From Scylla paramamosain (Eukaryota > Arthropoda > Malacostraca > Decapoda > Portunidae), in the NCBI RefSeq assembly GCF_035594125.1, contig NC_087191.1:4134467-4198466 (forward strand): a DNA stretch of 64,000 bases, written 5' to 3'. Position numbers and translations under genes: made by a program. The notes below the pieces were generated by a model that was given only the letters and a program-made list of their open reading frames with translations, was not told where the DNA came from and did not search any database. Below, piece by piece: positions 11,226-28,034 of this stretch. How positions within the stretch are numbered: the first letter of the stretch is position 1; every line of letters starts with the position of its first letter.

Positions 11226-11817
11226 AGACATGTGAAGCATACTCCATACATGGACGGATAAGGCCCTTGTATAGAGTTAGCAGCTGGGAGGGGGGGTGAG
11301 AAAAACTGGCGGAGACGTCTCCAAACGCCTAACTTCATAGAAGCTGTTTTAGCTAGAGATGAGATGTGAAGTTTCCAGTTCAGATTAAAAGTAAAGGACA
11401 GACCGAGGATGTTCAGTGTAGAAGAGGGGGACAGTTGAGTGTCATTGAAGAAGAGGGGATAGTCTAGAAGGTTGTGTCAAGTTGACAGATGGAGGAATTT
11501 AGTTTTTGAGGCATTGAACAATACCAAGTTTGCTCTGCCCCAATCAGAAATTTTAGAAAGGTCAGAAATCAAGCGTTCAATGACTTCCCTGCGTGAAATG
11601 TTTACCTGCTGAAGGGTTGGATGTCTATGAAAAGACGTGGAAAAGAGCAGGCTGGTATCATCAGCGTATGAGTGGATAGGACAAGAAGTTTGGTTTAGAA
11701 GATCATTAATGAATAATAAGAAGAGAGTGGGTGACAGGACAGAACCCTGAGGAACACCATTGTTAATAGATTTAGGAGAAGAACAGTGACCGTCTACCAC
11801 AGCAGCAATAGAACGTA
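11226..11817 (-). mobile_element. Family-1 LINE copy B-host, 5' part
   Basis: Continuation of the host copy. It runs from the codons for MEYASHV back into RT (SYADDTSLLFSTS, GVPQGSVLSP) and stops at the codons for RSIAAVV near 11817, where the match to family 1 ends abruptly. Confidence 0.8.
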
Positions 11818-13954
11818 GAAGGTAGACCAACTGTGAACATATCCAGCGTTGTATAATATTTGATAGGAGATGCGAGGTCAGTGAATTCAGAAGAAATGGC
11901 ATGGGACTTGTTCATAACATCTGATATGATTTCCAATATTGTCCACCATACTAATCAGAAAATTGAAGGTATAATTGCAGAAATTTCTCAGAGCCCTTTA
12001 TTAAGTAATGATAAACTCCCATCATACATACTAATCACAACATACTAATCAGAAAATTGAAGGTATTATTACTAATGTCTTGCTATTTCTCCGTAGGAGC
12101 CACTCTTCATAATCTATGTCATCGTCCACCTCCTTGTCACTTTGAAATTCCATGGCAAGAACAGCCTCGTAACCTATCATATCTGCCAAATCTTCGTCAG
12201 TGTCTTTTATAAAGTCAGGGGCTGTGTCTGTAGAGTCCATTGTAAGCACTTAGTAATCATACACCCAGTAAGTGCATCCAGTAACGTAACCTGATAACAT
12301 CCACAGCCATGCCGCCTAACAGCGTCTCGCTGTATGTTGCATTTGTGGGAAAAGAAAAAAAAAAAAACCCGCACCCACCCTGCTGTGAGGCTGCATCTGT
12401 TCCCGTAAGACGCTAGAAGGTTCGTAAGTATGATTTCAACGAGCTTATTAGATCCAGCGCTATTGTATGATATATAATTCCTATTATCTAAAATTAGACC
12501 CGATTTATTTTCAGTTTTCTTTACTTGAGAATGACTTTATAGCAACAGGAAAGGTGTTGATGTCACCAAAGTAAGCTACGATTACATGTATTGTAAGTTA
12601 ACAAAATTTAATAATATGTGATATGAGCCGCGATTTCATCAGGAATTGCTAAAAGCTTAAAATTAGAACTGCGATCGAACTGCCTTCGCTTATAATGCAT
12701 TCATATCACACACACACACAACTGATATTAAAGTCTTCATTATAGGTAGCGGAATCTATGAGGACAGAAATGAGACAGTGTTGATTCATGCAGTTTGTTG
12801 TGTGGATACTATTGATATTTGAAAATAGCTATTATTCTGATATGTCACTAATTGCATTGTGTTACAGGTAAAGTTATGTTAGGTTTGTTAATCTAGGAAA
12901 GTTAGATATTATGGGTTAGGTTTCTTTATGTAGGAAAGTTAGATATTCTAAGTGTCTTAAGTAAAATAATTTATGGAAATACAATATCTTTGAAAAAAAA
13001 TAAATAAAAGAAATAGTCACTTAAGAAACTGTATCATAAACGATTGAACGTGACACTGCAAATCAAGACGGGATATATTAATTGTTTGTTAATTTTGGAT
13101 TACAATATTGATTGTTGGATTGATATAAAAAAAAAATCATTTGAATATAATAGGTATTTGAATCGCGAACCAAAGCACAAGTTACCTCTTTTTTTCAAAT
13201 AAGTATGTATGAGTTTGTTATATAGGTATGTTATTATATAATTCTTAATTCATATATGTTGTTGAATAGTCCTGATTAATTAAGTATTATTATGATTCCA
13301 TTCATAGACTTAAACATTTATAAAAATAAATAAATAAATAAATAAATAAGTGTAATTAGACTTCATTTTGTTGCTGTACTCATACTGTCAACGTTTAACA
13401 ATAATTACTATTACATTTTCGGACAAATACAGTGTGCACAAAACCTGAATATTGCCTGTGTAAGGCATACGCAAGTGTTCTGTGAAGACTATTTCGGAAA
13501 TAAATTCATAGGCAATAAAGATCATCTGCTGAAAATATTGATTCCCTGTTGCTGCTTTGTTAAGGTTAATGCATTGTCTAAGATGATATTTTTGTCATAT
13601 ACAAGCTCACTTACTAACTCGATTTTTTAAGTAATTATTGTCATTAATCATTATATGCTATAGTTTATTGGAAGTAGGCAAGAAGATTTAACATCTCAAG
13701 GATATGAAGAAGATTTGGTGCATTACATTTAGTTTGGTGTGATGCATACATGGCATCCTTGATAAAATTATATACTCAGATTACGGTAACACCTGCTACA
13801 TTTATGATTATTATACACAGAAAGATAAGACTGTCTTATGTAACACGATTTTTGTCTTTGACAAGCAAGTGTTATTTTCCAACTCTTCATTGCAAAACAA
13901 TAGAAAATTTCCATTATTCCTGTCGAACTTTACTTTTATAGCTTTTAGAATGAG
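11818..13954. other. AT-rich unassigned region with short repeats
   Basis: No supported gene. A 26-bp direct repeat (CATACTAATCAGAAAATTGA plus 6 bases) occurs near 11947 and 12041. A minus frame at 12049-12249 starts MDSTDTAPDF and is acidic; it could be an exon or transposon fragment, but no family was recognised. An (AAAT)n run lies at about 13324-13349. Confidence 0.4.
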
Positions 13955-13959
13955 TTTTT

Positions 13960-14405
13960 GGCCAAAAATAGCAAAATTTCACAATTTTCACCATTTTTGG
14001 ACAGAAAAAGAAATGAAACAATATTAAAATTTCTGAAACATTTTTAGATTTTTTTTTTTCTTGATTTGTGTGAATACAACAAATCACATTCACGTATGAG
14101 CCCAAAATGTAGTCTCCCTTCATGTTTTCAATGAAGGATTCCTGATATCCCAGTTCAAAGTTCATGGTGGAAGCGCTCCCCTTGTTCCTCTGGATATACT
14201 TCCATATTCTCCTTGAAGTAATTGAGGTGAGCATCTAGGGTATGGACTTTCAAGGATATTCTGTAGCCCATCTCACCATAGCTTTTCGCTAAAGCTTCAA
14301 CCAGTTCCATGTAGTTACTAGCCTTGTTGTTACCAAGAAAGCCCTGTACTACAGCAATAAAACACTCCCAAGCTTTTTTCTCTTTTTCTGCGAACTTCTG
14401 TAGAA
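13960..14405 (-). pseudogene. Fragment of a conserved invertebrate protein family of unknown function
   Basis: The minus strand reads AWECFIAVVQGFLGNNKA, then NYMELVEALAKSYGEMGYR, SLKVHTLDAHLNYF and YPEEQGERFHHEL, stops, and continues in another frame with ENMKGDYILGSYVN. The pattern of a His-rich 'LH.LDSHLD..EEQGERFHQD' block followed by 'NMMGDYCW' recurs, from memory, in large multi-copy protein families of arthropods whose function is unknown and which may be mobile. Only a short frameshifted piece survives. Confidence 0.45.
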
Positions 14406-14586
14406 ATTCCGATCACTCCGTAATTTTACTTATTTGTGGTCCAATGAATTTCTTACCTTGTTCACAGAGAAGTTTCCCTAAGTTAGTGTTTACATAAGTG
14501 AATTAGATTTGGTGTTAGTGGTAGAGTTTTGGTGTGGTAGAGTTGCTAAATCAATTTATTTATTCTGTTCTGTATTAATAGGGGTG

Positions 14587-14750
<164 letters not shown>

Positions 14751-14778
14751 AAGGACACCGGCAAAGGGAAACAAAAAA

Positions 14779-14945
<167 letters not shown>

Positions 14946-14970
14946 AAGGACACCGGCAAAGGGAAACAAA

Positions 14971-15077
<107 letters not shown>

Positions 15078-15693
15078 TAAAACCCACTGAGATGCAGGTC
15101 CTTGAATAGGGTCCGAAGCGGTAGTCAAAAAATTGAAGGATAAGTGTCTTGAAGCCTCCCTCTTGAAGGAGTTCAAGTCATAAGAAGGTGAAAATAAAGA
15201 AGCAGGCAGGGAGTTCCAGATGAATGAGGAATGAATGATTGAGAATACTGGTTAACTCTTGCATTAGAGAGGTGGATAAAATAGGGGTGAAAGAAGAAAG
15301 TCTTGTGCAGCGAGGCCGCAGAAGGAGGGGAAGCATGCAGTTAGCATGAAAATAGCTATAAAAAAATAACAAGAGAAGCAACATTGCGGCGATGAAAAAA
15401 GAGGTTGAAGACAGTCAGTTAGAGAAGAGAAGTTGATGAGACGAAAAGCTTTTTGATTCCACCTTATCTAAAAGAGCGGTATGAATGGAAACCCCCCAGA
15501 CATGTGAACCATATCCCATACATGGACGGATAAGGCCCTTGTACAGAGTTAGCAGTTGGGAGAGGGGGTGATGAGAAAAAACAGGCGGAGACGTCTCATA
15601 ACGCCTTACTTCATATAAGTTGCTTTAGATAGAAATGAGGCGTGGATTTTCCAGTTCAGATTATAAGAAAAAAGGACAGATCTAGGATGTTCA

Positions 15694-16420
15694 GTGGAAA
15701 CTGAAACTAGGATCTCAATGGAAACTGCTAACAACACGAACAGGGGATTATTTGGAGTTCGTTGAAACATAACTTTTGAAGATGGAGTTATGAGGTTAAT
15801 GGTATGATGTGATTCTAGTTTATGTCCCCTTTGAGTGATAAAATGACAAAAGGTGTAATTTCTTACAGATTGCGTGTAATCATTGGACTGTGAAAGGCCA
15901 CAGAACACCAAGCCAGCAAAGTCCTCCCGAAACCGTATGTTATAAATTGACAATACTATTACTGTACTTTCATTGCTGTCGCCATCAAATTTTCATTGCT
16001 TTTCTGACACTGTAAATTATTCAACATATCTCAGAACTGTTACTCCACACAGTTTCCTTTACAAGTCAGTCCATTACATATTATAGTAAAAAAGTATTTA
16101 ATTTCTTTCTGTTTGACTCCTTGCTTCTTCCAGCCGTGTCCCCCAAAGGGCTGGCCACGACAAAAGAGCTTCCGCCTCTCCCTATACATACATTCCCTAC
16201 TACTCAGCTCAAGTCTCTTGCTCTGCTTTCTAACACAAGTACTCGGTAACGCTATACTTCCATCTCAAACTGTCCTTTCTCTCCTGTCATGGCCCTTTAT
16301 TTCTCTACTATACATCTTCGCAAGCCTTTCATGCTTCATTATCTGAGCATGTCCAAACAACCTACACTACATCTGACTGCCCTTTCATATCTAGCTATAT
16401 CACGGCACTTCTTGTCAACA
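15694..16420. other. Unassigned region
   Basis: No supported gene. A plus frame at 16113-16346 is hydrophobic but has no recognisable domain. Confidence 0.35.
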
Positions 16421-18460
16421 TTTTCAGAAACTCCAAGAGTGAAACTGCTCCAAAACACAGTAAGAAGGCTGAGGAAGCAAGTTGTCACTCTGGAGAGGCG
16501 TCAGGTGAAGAAACCTCAGCAGCTAATTTTCTAAGCTTTTGAGTATCTGAATCCCAAGATACTTGATTTTTTTTTTTTTTTTTCAAAGGGCGGATATTAA
16601 CTGTATAAGTTAAACCGGAAGATATAGGGTACAAGAGAGGAGATTTGCTCTAGCAACATACTATCAGTTCTAAAACTTACAGATTTCTTTCTTCAATATT
16701 TAAGCTTTCATTACTTTCAACATCGCATTCATGATTACGAAGCATTTCCATAAATGTTGGCTGGAGTAAATCATCACTAGCAGCCCTAAAATGCGAGCGA
16801 CTGTCTTGCCAAAGGAAGAGACTTTTGTGGCATTCCATTTAATGTAATGAGTGTAAAAGAATCTCTTGATTTTGATGAGGCCTCGGACTTTTTGAAAGAG
16901 GATTTTGGAGAGCATGGCACAAGTATGAAACAGGCTAACCATGCACTGGTGTTCATGGTTAAGGAGGTTGGTAAAAAAATAAATAAAATAAAATAAAATA
17001 AAATAATCGAAGACGGTTTTCGGACATTTCTTTTATGTGGGAGAAATTGATACCACCAAATTAAGGGGGATGTATGAAACAGCAATTAAAAGAAAATCAG
17101 GACACAGGGTTCAGAGTGATGTTCTTACTATATGACCAAGAAGGCGTGCATCGGTCCCTGTTTCATAGTCTTGGCACGACAAAAAAAAATCCTTTTGAAA
17201 TCAATGGGTAGAGGGTGCATTTTTGTGATGATTTCCTACATCTGTTAAAAAGCCTGAGAAACTCTCTTCTTAAATATACTATTAACTTTGGGAGGATTGT
17301 CATTTCATGGGACATGATTTATTTATTTATTTTTTTTTTTAAGATCATGAACAGAAAATCATACTTGCACCAAAATTAATTGTAAACATATGTTTGGAGA
17401 AGGCTTTTCAAAGATGGGGGTCAATCTAGCTGCTCAGGTAATGAGTCGTTCTGTGGCAGCAGGCATCTATACACATTCAGTTGCACCCCTGTTGCCACAG
17501 GCAGCTGTCCATACAGCAAACGTTGAACACAAGGTGGATAGACTGTTCAGTAGTTTTAATAACTCTGTTGCATATAATTTCAAGGATGTTCTCAGGTAAT
17601 TGATTTGAAGTCTTGCCGTGTTTAGTTCATGAGGGAGATTACTTCATATATAAATCCACTTTAAGTATGTTCTCCACCTCATGTACGGATCCACTGCATC
17701 GATGGGTGGTTTATTAACTTAGCATCACTTCAGACTGTAGAAAGATGTCCAGAGCTACAAAGTGAAGTACCTTCGCTTAATCAAGATTGTTTGGAAAGTT
17801 TGTTTGCCAAGCTGAGGAATAAATTCAGGAATTGTGACCGTCCTACTATATATAATTTCACAAAAGGCCTCAAGACAATAATAATCAATGATGCATTGCA
17901 AGGTCCTTCTTCATCAAGTAACTGTGAGGCAGATGAGTAACTATTCTTAAACCTAACCTCAACCCGGGAATCAGATTCTCCCTTGACACCAGATTCTGAT
18001 TCTGACTCTGAAGTAGACGACTTGGTGATGAATGATACTCCAGTGGCTTAGATGAATGATTTTGTATATGTTGTTGGATGGACATGCTTTAATTTTTTTT
18101 TAAGGATCATGTGTGTCAATATTATAAGTTGAATTTGTTAGATTTAAACAAGGAATTTGATAGTTAATTTAAAGTTTTTATTTATTTTAAAGCTGATATA
18201 TCTACAGCCTCTACATTTGGGGGACTCTGTACACAACAAGAGTCTTATCAAACATTTCTCAGAGGTTGAGGCAGTGCTCCGGTCCACCATGGAGCGAGCC
18301 ATGTTAGGGAAGAAGGTTTCGCAAACGGTTTTATCAAAGTTAACAAATCATAATTTCATTTCTCGTTTGCTTTTGTGTTCCAGCCACCTCACAAAGAGCA
18401 TTCATCTCATTAACATCAGACTGAAAATATTTTAGACCATAAAGTGGCGTAACAGAGTCA
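16421..18460 (+). pseudogene. P-element / THAP9-like transposase remains
   Basis: Segments in several frames follow the order of THAP9/P-element transposases. A leucine-zipper-like segment (VRRLRKQVVTLERRQVKK) lies at 16450-16520. Then come RRFALATYYQSSKTYRFL-type sequence (about 16645-16695), ANHALVFMVKEVGKK (about 16940), FYVGEIDTTKLRGMYETA (about 17035), a CHFMGHDL-like piece near 17300, FSKMGVNLAAQVMSRSVAAG at 17405 and KVDRLFSSFNNSV near 17530. QDCLESLFAKLRNKF follows near 17785 and DFVYVVGWTCF near 18060. Frameshifts and stops separate them. No THAP zinc finger was seen upstream. The family acts on DNA by cut-and-paste, and this copy is dead. Confidence 0.7.
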
Positions 18461-18774
18461 ATCCTAACAAGAAAAATAGAAGTAACAGGAAACTAAAGAA
18501 ATAAAAGTAAATTACCTAACTTTGTCCTTTTATAGAAAGACTGTCACCAACATCCGAGGTAGGTGAATATATTAATTTGCTTTCAGTCTTCCCATGACAA
18601 CACTACCTTTCCTTTGGCTATACAAATGTTTTTACTTGATGCTTGCTTCTGGAACACTGTCCTTTGTTTGGCCTATGTAATAGTCAGTATTTACTTTGTT
18701 GCTCAGTGTGACAGTATTGCTCTTTGCTTTGAAAAATGCTGTACTTTTTTTCCCTTATTTATTTATTTATTTTT

Positions 18775-20009
<1,235 letters not shown>

Positions 20010-20029
20010 GCACACACACACACACACAT

Positions 20030-20528
20030 AATTTGGCATGCGTGTTTCAAATTGGAGGCGTCACTACTGGTGTGTCCAGTCACCAATCAGTGATAAGGGA
20101 AGTTTTTCATTAATATTCTAATGACAAAAAATTGCGAGACGTTTTTCTTTGTTCACAAGAGCCAGAAGGCTTAACATAAAGGTTATGTGATGTCGCTGGA
20201 CTGAATCACTTCCTGGACTGCTTCGTGTCTCTCTCTCGTGCACTGCTCTTAATAATAAGTGTATTGGTGCCCCGTGGCGAGAAAGCAAGTACTGGTGGTG
20301 CGGTGTTAGTGCTGTGCAGTAGTGAAGGCAGGCTTGTACGTGACAATTATTCATTTGTTTTATACAGTCATTGTCCAGATCTTTATTCTTGCACTGCATT
20401 GAAAATTTTATAATTGTAAATAACATTGATTTACTTATTGATCATTCGTTATTTAATCAGCCAAACAATTAATCAATATTAAACCAATCAATAAATGAAT
20501 ATATCAGTAAATAAATCAATCAATGAAA
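20030..20528. other. Unassigned region
   Basis: No supported gene. A minus frame of 102 codons (20118-20426) has no recognisable motif. Confidence 0.35.
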
Positions 20529-20659
<131 letters not shown>

Positions 20660-20732
20660 AGGTGAACAGGGATACATCCAAGGATTTTTCCTTTATTGCA
20701 AAGTTTCACCTTCGCAGAGGACATCATCAGAC
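20660..20732 (-). other. Short conserved-looking block with hammerhead-like core
   Basis: Between two (TA)n arrays the minus strand reads CTGATGA (20730-20724), a poor stem-loop, then GAAAC (20707-20703), the order of the conserved core bases of a hammerhead ribozyme. The intervening stem has a mismatch and two G-U pairs. Penelope-like elements carry such ribozymes; activity here is doubtful. Confidence 0.25.
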
Positions 20733-20986
<254 letters not shown>

Positions 20987-21300
20987 GGACTAAATATAAC
21001 GACATAAGATTTTTAACCAATATAAAATCTAACAGAGGGTATAACAATGTAGACAAGGGAAGATAAATAAATAAACAGTAAAAGTAATTAAAATAATGAA
21101 AATTAATACAAACAGTATTGAAGAAGATATTAATTGCAATCATATATTCTATTAACAAAATCTTATAGAGGCCAAAAACAAGTAAAATAAAAATGTAATG
21201 GTGTAGGTGTGGTCTTGTTGATGGCGTGGTGAGGACTGACATAAGATAGTGTGTGAATTAGATAGGTACGAAACCGGATACCCAAAACGGCGAACAGAGT

Positions 21301-21430
<130 letters not shown>

Positions 21431-21479
21431 AATGCCTGACATTCATTTACGGACCCGAGGTGCCTTGTTGCCTCCTTAG

Positions 21480-22040
21480 ACTTTATTTTTGTTCAACTTC
21501 ACTTGCTGTTGCTTTTTGATAACCAAGTGCCTCTGTCTACTGATTGCAGACCCATTTTCTTTTTCCTCTTACTTCTATATCCACAGTCTCATTCCAAATA
21601 TGACTGCTGCTGTGCCATTTCTTAAGCTCTTGAATTCTCACAATTCTCTTACAAAATCAATCTGTACTGTGTATATCCGGCCTAGAAACACCTGTTAAAT
21701 AGTTTAACTGTTTGACTTCCTATTTAGAGCACATGACTACTAATTTCTCTCTTGCCGAAGTTTACATTATTAGGAATTTCAGTGTTCACCACCAGTTTTA
21801 CTATAACTGAAGAGCTTGGTGAACAATCGTGTATTTTACATAATTTTGAGTAATGAATACATCATCCTGCCAGCATCAGCTACTATTTTACAGATGCACA
21901 CAATATACTCTTTTTTTTTTTTTTTTACTTTTCAAATCTCTAACCCTTCGACATTTTGTGCCAAACTATTCTCTTTTGGGTTCCTCCGATTACAGGCTTA
22001 TTTCCGTATTTTTTTCTTACTGCTCCATTACTGGCACTGC
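21480..22040 (+). pseudogene. Old, divergent LINE endonuclease fragment
   Basis: Nucleotide blocks line up in order with the family-1 endonuclease but are much more diverged. ACCCATTTTCTTTTTCCTCT then TCATTCCAAATATGACTG is near 21550, AATTTCAGTGTTCACCACCA near 21775 (GDFNVHH region), and GGGTTCCTCCGATTACAG near 21980 (GSSDHN region). No frame is open through it. It looks like an older or sister lineage of the same LINE. Confidence 0.5.
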
Positions 22041-22207
22041 ATGAAATAGTGTAGACCAGAGGTGTTCTGGCATTGCAAGTCTGTCAAGTTAGAGGATCTG
22101 TAACAGTACTATTGTATTGTCCCTAGAATGACTATTACTTCATGAATAAAAATCCTTTATTTGTTGAGAACGCATACAAAAGTGATTGTCTCTTGAATGC
22201 AACCATG

Positions 22208-22597
22208 TAGAGGTCGTCGTCGACTTCCAACCTTCTCAGACTTACGACTGACCGATTTTACGACCGTGACCATAACAAATGGATTTAGTAAACACTCCTC
22301 CTCCTCTTCGTTTTCTCCAATAATCCTTAAAGTTCGCTTCACTCCTATTTTACGACCATGATCATGACAAATGGATTTAATAAACACTACTTTTCTTCCT
22401 TTTCTCCAGTCGCCACTAATATTCGATTCACTATTGTTTTCCAGCATATGTTCCTTGTCACTTTCTCAACAGCTCGTTAAAGTGCCCTTCATGATAATAT
22501 GTACGGCAAGTATTGCAGATTTTCTAATTACGACCAAGTTGACTAAAGAACTATCAGTCGGAACCGGTTAAGGTCGTAAGTCGACGACGATCTGTAT
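22208..22597. mobile_element. MITE-like element with inverted terminal repeats
   Basis: The ends carry CGTCGTCGACTT at 22215-22226 and its inverse AAGTCGACGACG at 22578-22589, with partial extension on both sides (TACGACC-like). Inside lie two imperfect direct copies of a block of about 98 bp (TTACGACCGTGACCATAAC / TTACGACCATGATCATGAC). No transposase and no clear target duplication were seen. Confidence 0.45.
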
Positions 22598-22852
22598 TCC
22601 TTACAATTTCCCTATTTTTTTTATTTTATTTTTTTATTATTTTGCGAACAACTGTGAATGGCCTCTAACATTTTTTTCCCTCGAAATAAAAAAAAAAAAA
22701 ATTCGATTCAAATAAAATTATAATCTAAGGAAATAAATGGTAGTGTTTCGGGATTATGATTGTTACGCGATAAAATATTGATATGTCTACTATATGATCT
22801 CTTATAAGCAGCGATGTTACCTATTAAAGTGAAACTTTAACATATCTTTGGA

Positions 22853-23113
22853 ATGAAGCATCGTTTGAAATATCACAAAACGTGCGGCAATGAACGTATG
22901 TGGTACATGCACATGTGGGTCACTGGCTGGTCCATCAAGTCCATGGCTCAGCGAACCCAGCGAAGTCCTACCACCGTGCGTCGCTGCCTGAGACGCCTCT
23001 TAGAAAACCATCGCTCAATTCTTCTGTTGCCTAGAGATTGGACCAAAACCTTTCCTGTCATCTGCGTTTTTCATGAAGGTAAATGTTTCGTCAGAAATAT
23101 CTTGTGTGTGTGA
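22853..23113 (+). CDS. Short HTH-like open frame, possible exon
   Basis: The 86-codon frame includes WVTGWSIKSMAQRTQRSPTT followed by VRRCLRRLLENH, which has the look of a helix-turn-helix DNA-binding segment, as found in Tc1/IS630-type transposases or regulators. A possible splice donor (GAAG|GTAAATG) lies near 23077. No partner exon or transposase catalytic motif was found nearby, so neither gene nor transposon can be claimed. Confidence 0.25.
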   Translation: MKHRLKYHKTCGNERMWYMHMWVTGWSIKSMAQRTQRSPTTVRRCLRRLLENHRSILLLPRDWTKTFPVICVFHEGKCFVRNILCV

Positions 23114-23311
23114 CTTTATGAACGAGAAAGCTTACCTCCTACAGATAAGTGAATTAATTATAAATGTTCGAAAAACTATCTTTTAATTCGTCCCATAAAA
23201 TCTTTTAAATTATTTTTTCATTTGTATATAAGGAAATCAGTTATCATAAATGAAATGAGGAAAATTTGACCACTCGGTGTTTTTTTTTTTTTACATTGCA
23301 TAAAGCGCACG

Positions 23312-23319
23312 CGTGTGTG

Positions 23320-23392
<73 letters not shown>
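23312..23392. repeat. (GT)n microsatellite
   Basis: Pure array followed by a degenerate GATA-type repeat to about 23475. Confidence 0.95.
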
Positions 23393-23394
<2 letters not shown>

Positions 23395-23485
23395 TGGGCG
23401 AGTGGGTGGATGTAAATATTTAGAGATAGGTAAATAAAGATAGATTGGTAGATAGGTAGATGGATAGATAAATTGAAATAAATGT

Positions 23486-25612
<2,127 letters not shown>

Positions 25613-25634
25613 ATTTATTTTATTTTTTTTATAT

Positions 25635-26768
25635 TGTTGCGTGCAGCGAGATAACGCGATAAAAAGAAAAAGAAAAAGTGAGGGAGAAGAAGAATGAAGA
25701 AAGAGGGAGAGAAAACGCGAGAATAAACACCAAATGCACGATTAAGAGTGGCCGCTCGCCCCATGAGGATACTGTAAGAATCCCTGAGCACAGAGACTGT
25801 CTTTCCCCAATTAATTTATCCTATTTTTATTTGTTCATTCATTTTGAATCTCACTCAGCAGCTAGCTGAAGAGTTCCCCTTGAAGATAAAGTAATCGGTA
25901 TCTATCCAGTCCCCATAGCTTAGTTAAGTGTTTTGTTCATGATAGCCCGCGCTGAGAGACGTAGCGGGAGGAGTTGGAGTGAGTATGTATGTATGTCACC
26001 ACCCTCCCCCCCCCTCTCTTGTACACTCACCCTTGCTGTAGCAGGGTGGGTTTGTGTTTGTCTGGCGTTCCTACGCTTTCCAGTCATAATCCAGCCACTA
26101 CACTAGATAGACGTACGGTCAGGAGGCAGACAGTTTTGTTCGGAGGGGACTGGGAAGAAATTACAGCTAGACGAGTAAGTTGCTTTAAGGGGGGGATAAG
26201 AGAGTAATTACCGGCCGTACGCCCCGATCCATCTAAGCAGCACAGGAGTCTCCATAGTAGTCTGCCAGGGAATATAGTTGATCATAACGCTTTCCATATC
26301 CAGGGATATGTCTCTTCGGCTGAGCGTGTGTGCAAGCCGAGCTTTGTTACAGTGAGAGGTGAATTAACTTCCTGTTTGTTTGTGGACATGTGTCTGTTGT
26401 TGTGTCACTTATCAGCGTACGTGTTTTGTTAAATGCTACTGCGTCAGGCTCTCGGAGAGTGCTTGACTTGCAGAAGGCTTAAGTGAATAGCTGAGTAGTG
26501 AATTTTACTCCCTCCTCAGACCCTGCCAAGGATTGCCATCCAACGATACTACTCGGCTAGAGGCCATAATATGCCGCTGGACAGTAGGATTCGATATGAG
26601 GGCGGTAGTCCAGCGCGGTTTCTTACCTCGACCATTATGTGTATTTGATTGTTATAATTGTTTCTTTCTAGATGTGGTTGACTTCTTACCCAGCTTGTGG
26701 AATTGGTTGTTGTATTATTTCCTTGTCTATAGGTGAGTAAAATAGATTCACGACCTAATTAGTGTGAC
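25635..26768 (+). repeat. Possible 5' LTR/leader of a gypsy-type element
   Basis: The sequence starts TGTTGCGTGC and is followed at 26769 by TGGCGTTACGACCGG, which resembles a primer binding site (TGG start). Gag-like sequence follows downstream beyond a LINE insertion. No second LTR copy with convincing identity was found, so the call is tentative. Confidence 0.3.
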
Positions 26769-26917
26769 CTGGCGTTACGACCGGTTGTGAAAAGGAAGCA
26801 GAAATCACAAGGGACTCTTTACATCGATATCTGAGCCCGGCACTGAATCCACATAGCCTCGAGGTGGCTCAGGGAAGCTAGTCGTTGCGGCGTTAGGGCA
26901 AAATAAGTTGTGGTTGT

Positions 26918-26921
<4 letters not shown>

Positions 26922-27011
<90 letters not shown>
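26922..27011. repeat. (TA)n microsatellite
   Basis: Pure array at the 5' edge of LINE copy F. Confidence 0.95.
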
Positions 27012-27984
<973 letters not shown>

Positions 27985-28034
27985 TGAATTAATATATATA
28001 TGGTCTTACAAATAGCGTCAACGGACACGTTAGC

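Noticed and set aside
9350..11817. Twin-priming inversion as explanation for the opposite-orientation LINE parts
   Set aside because: The inverted part covers C-terminal sequence also present in the plus part, and the minus parts on both sides join without gap, so a nested insertion fits and a single inverted insertion does not.
12049..12249. Acidic 66-codon minus frame MDSTDTAPDF... as a transposase N terminus
   Set aside because: The composition is suggestive, but no catalytic domain or terminal repeats were found nearby.
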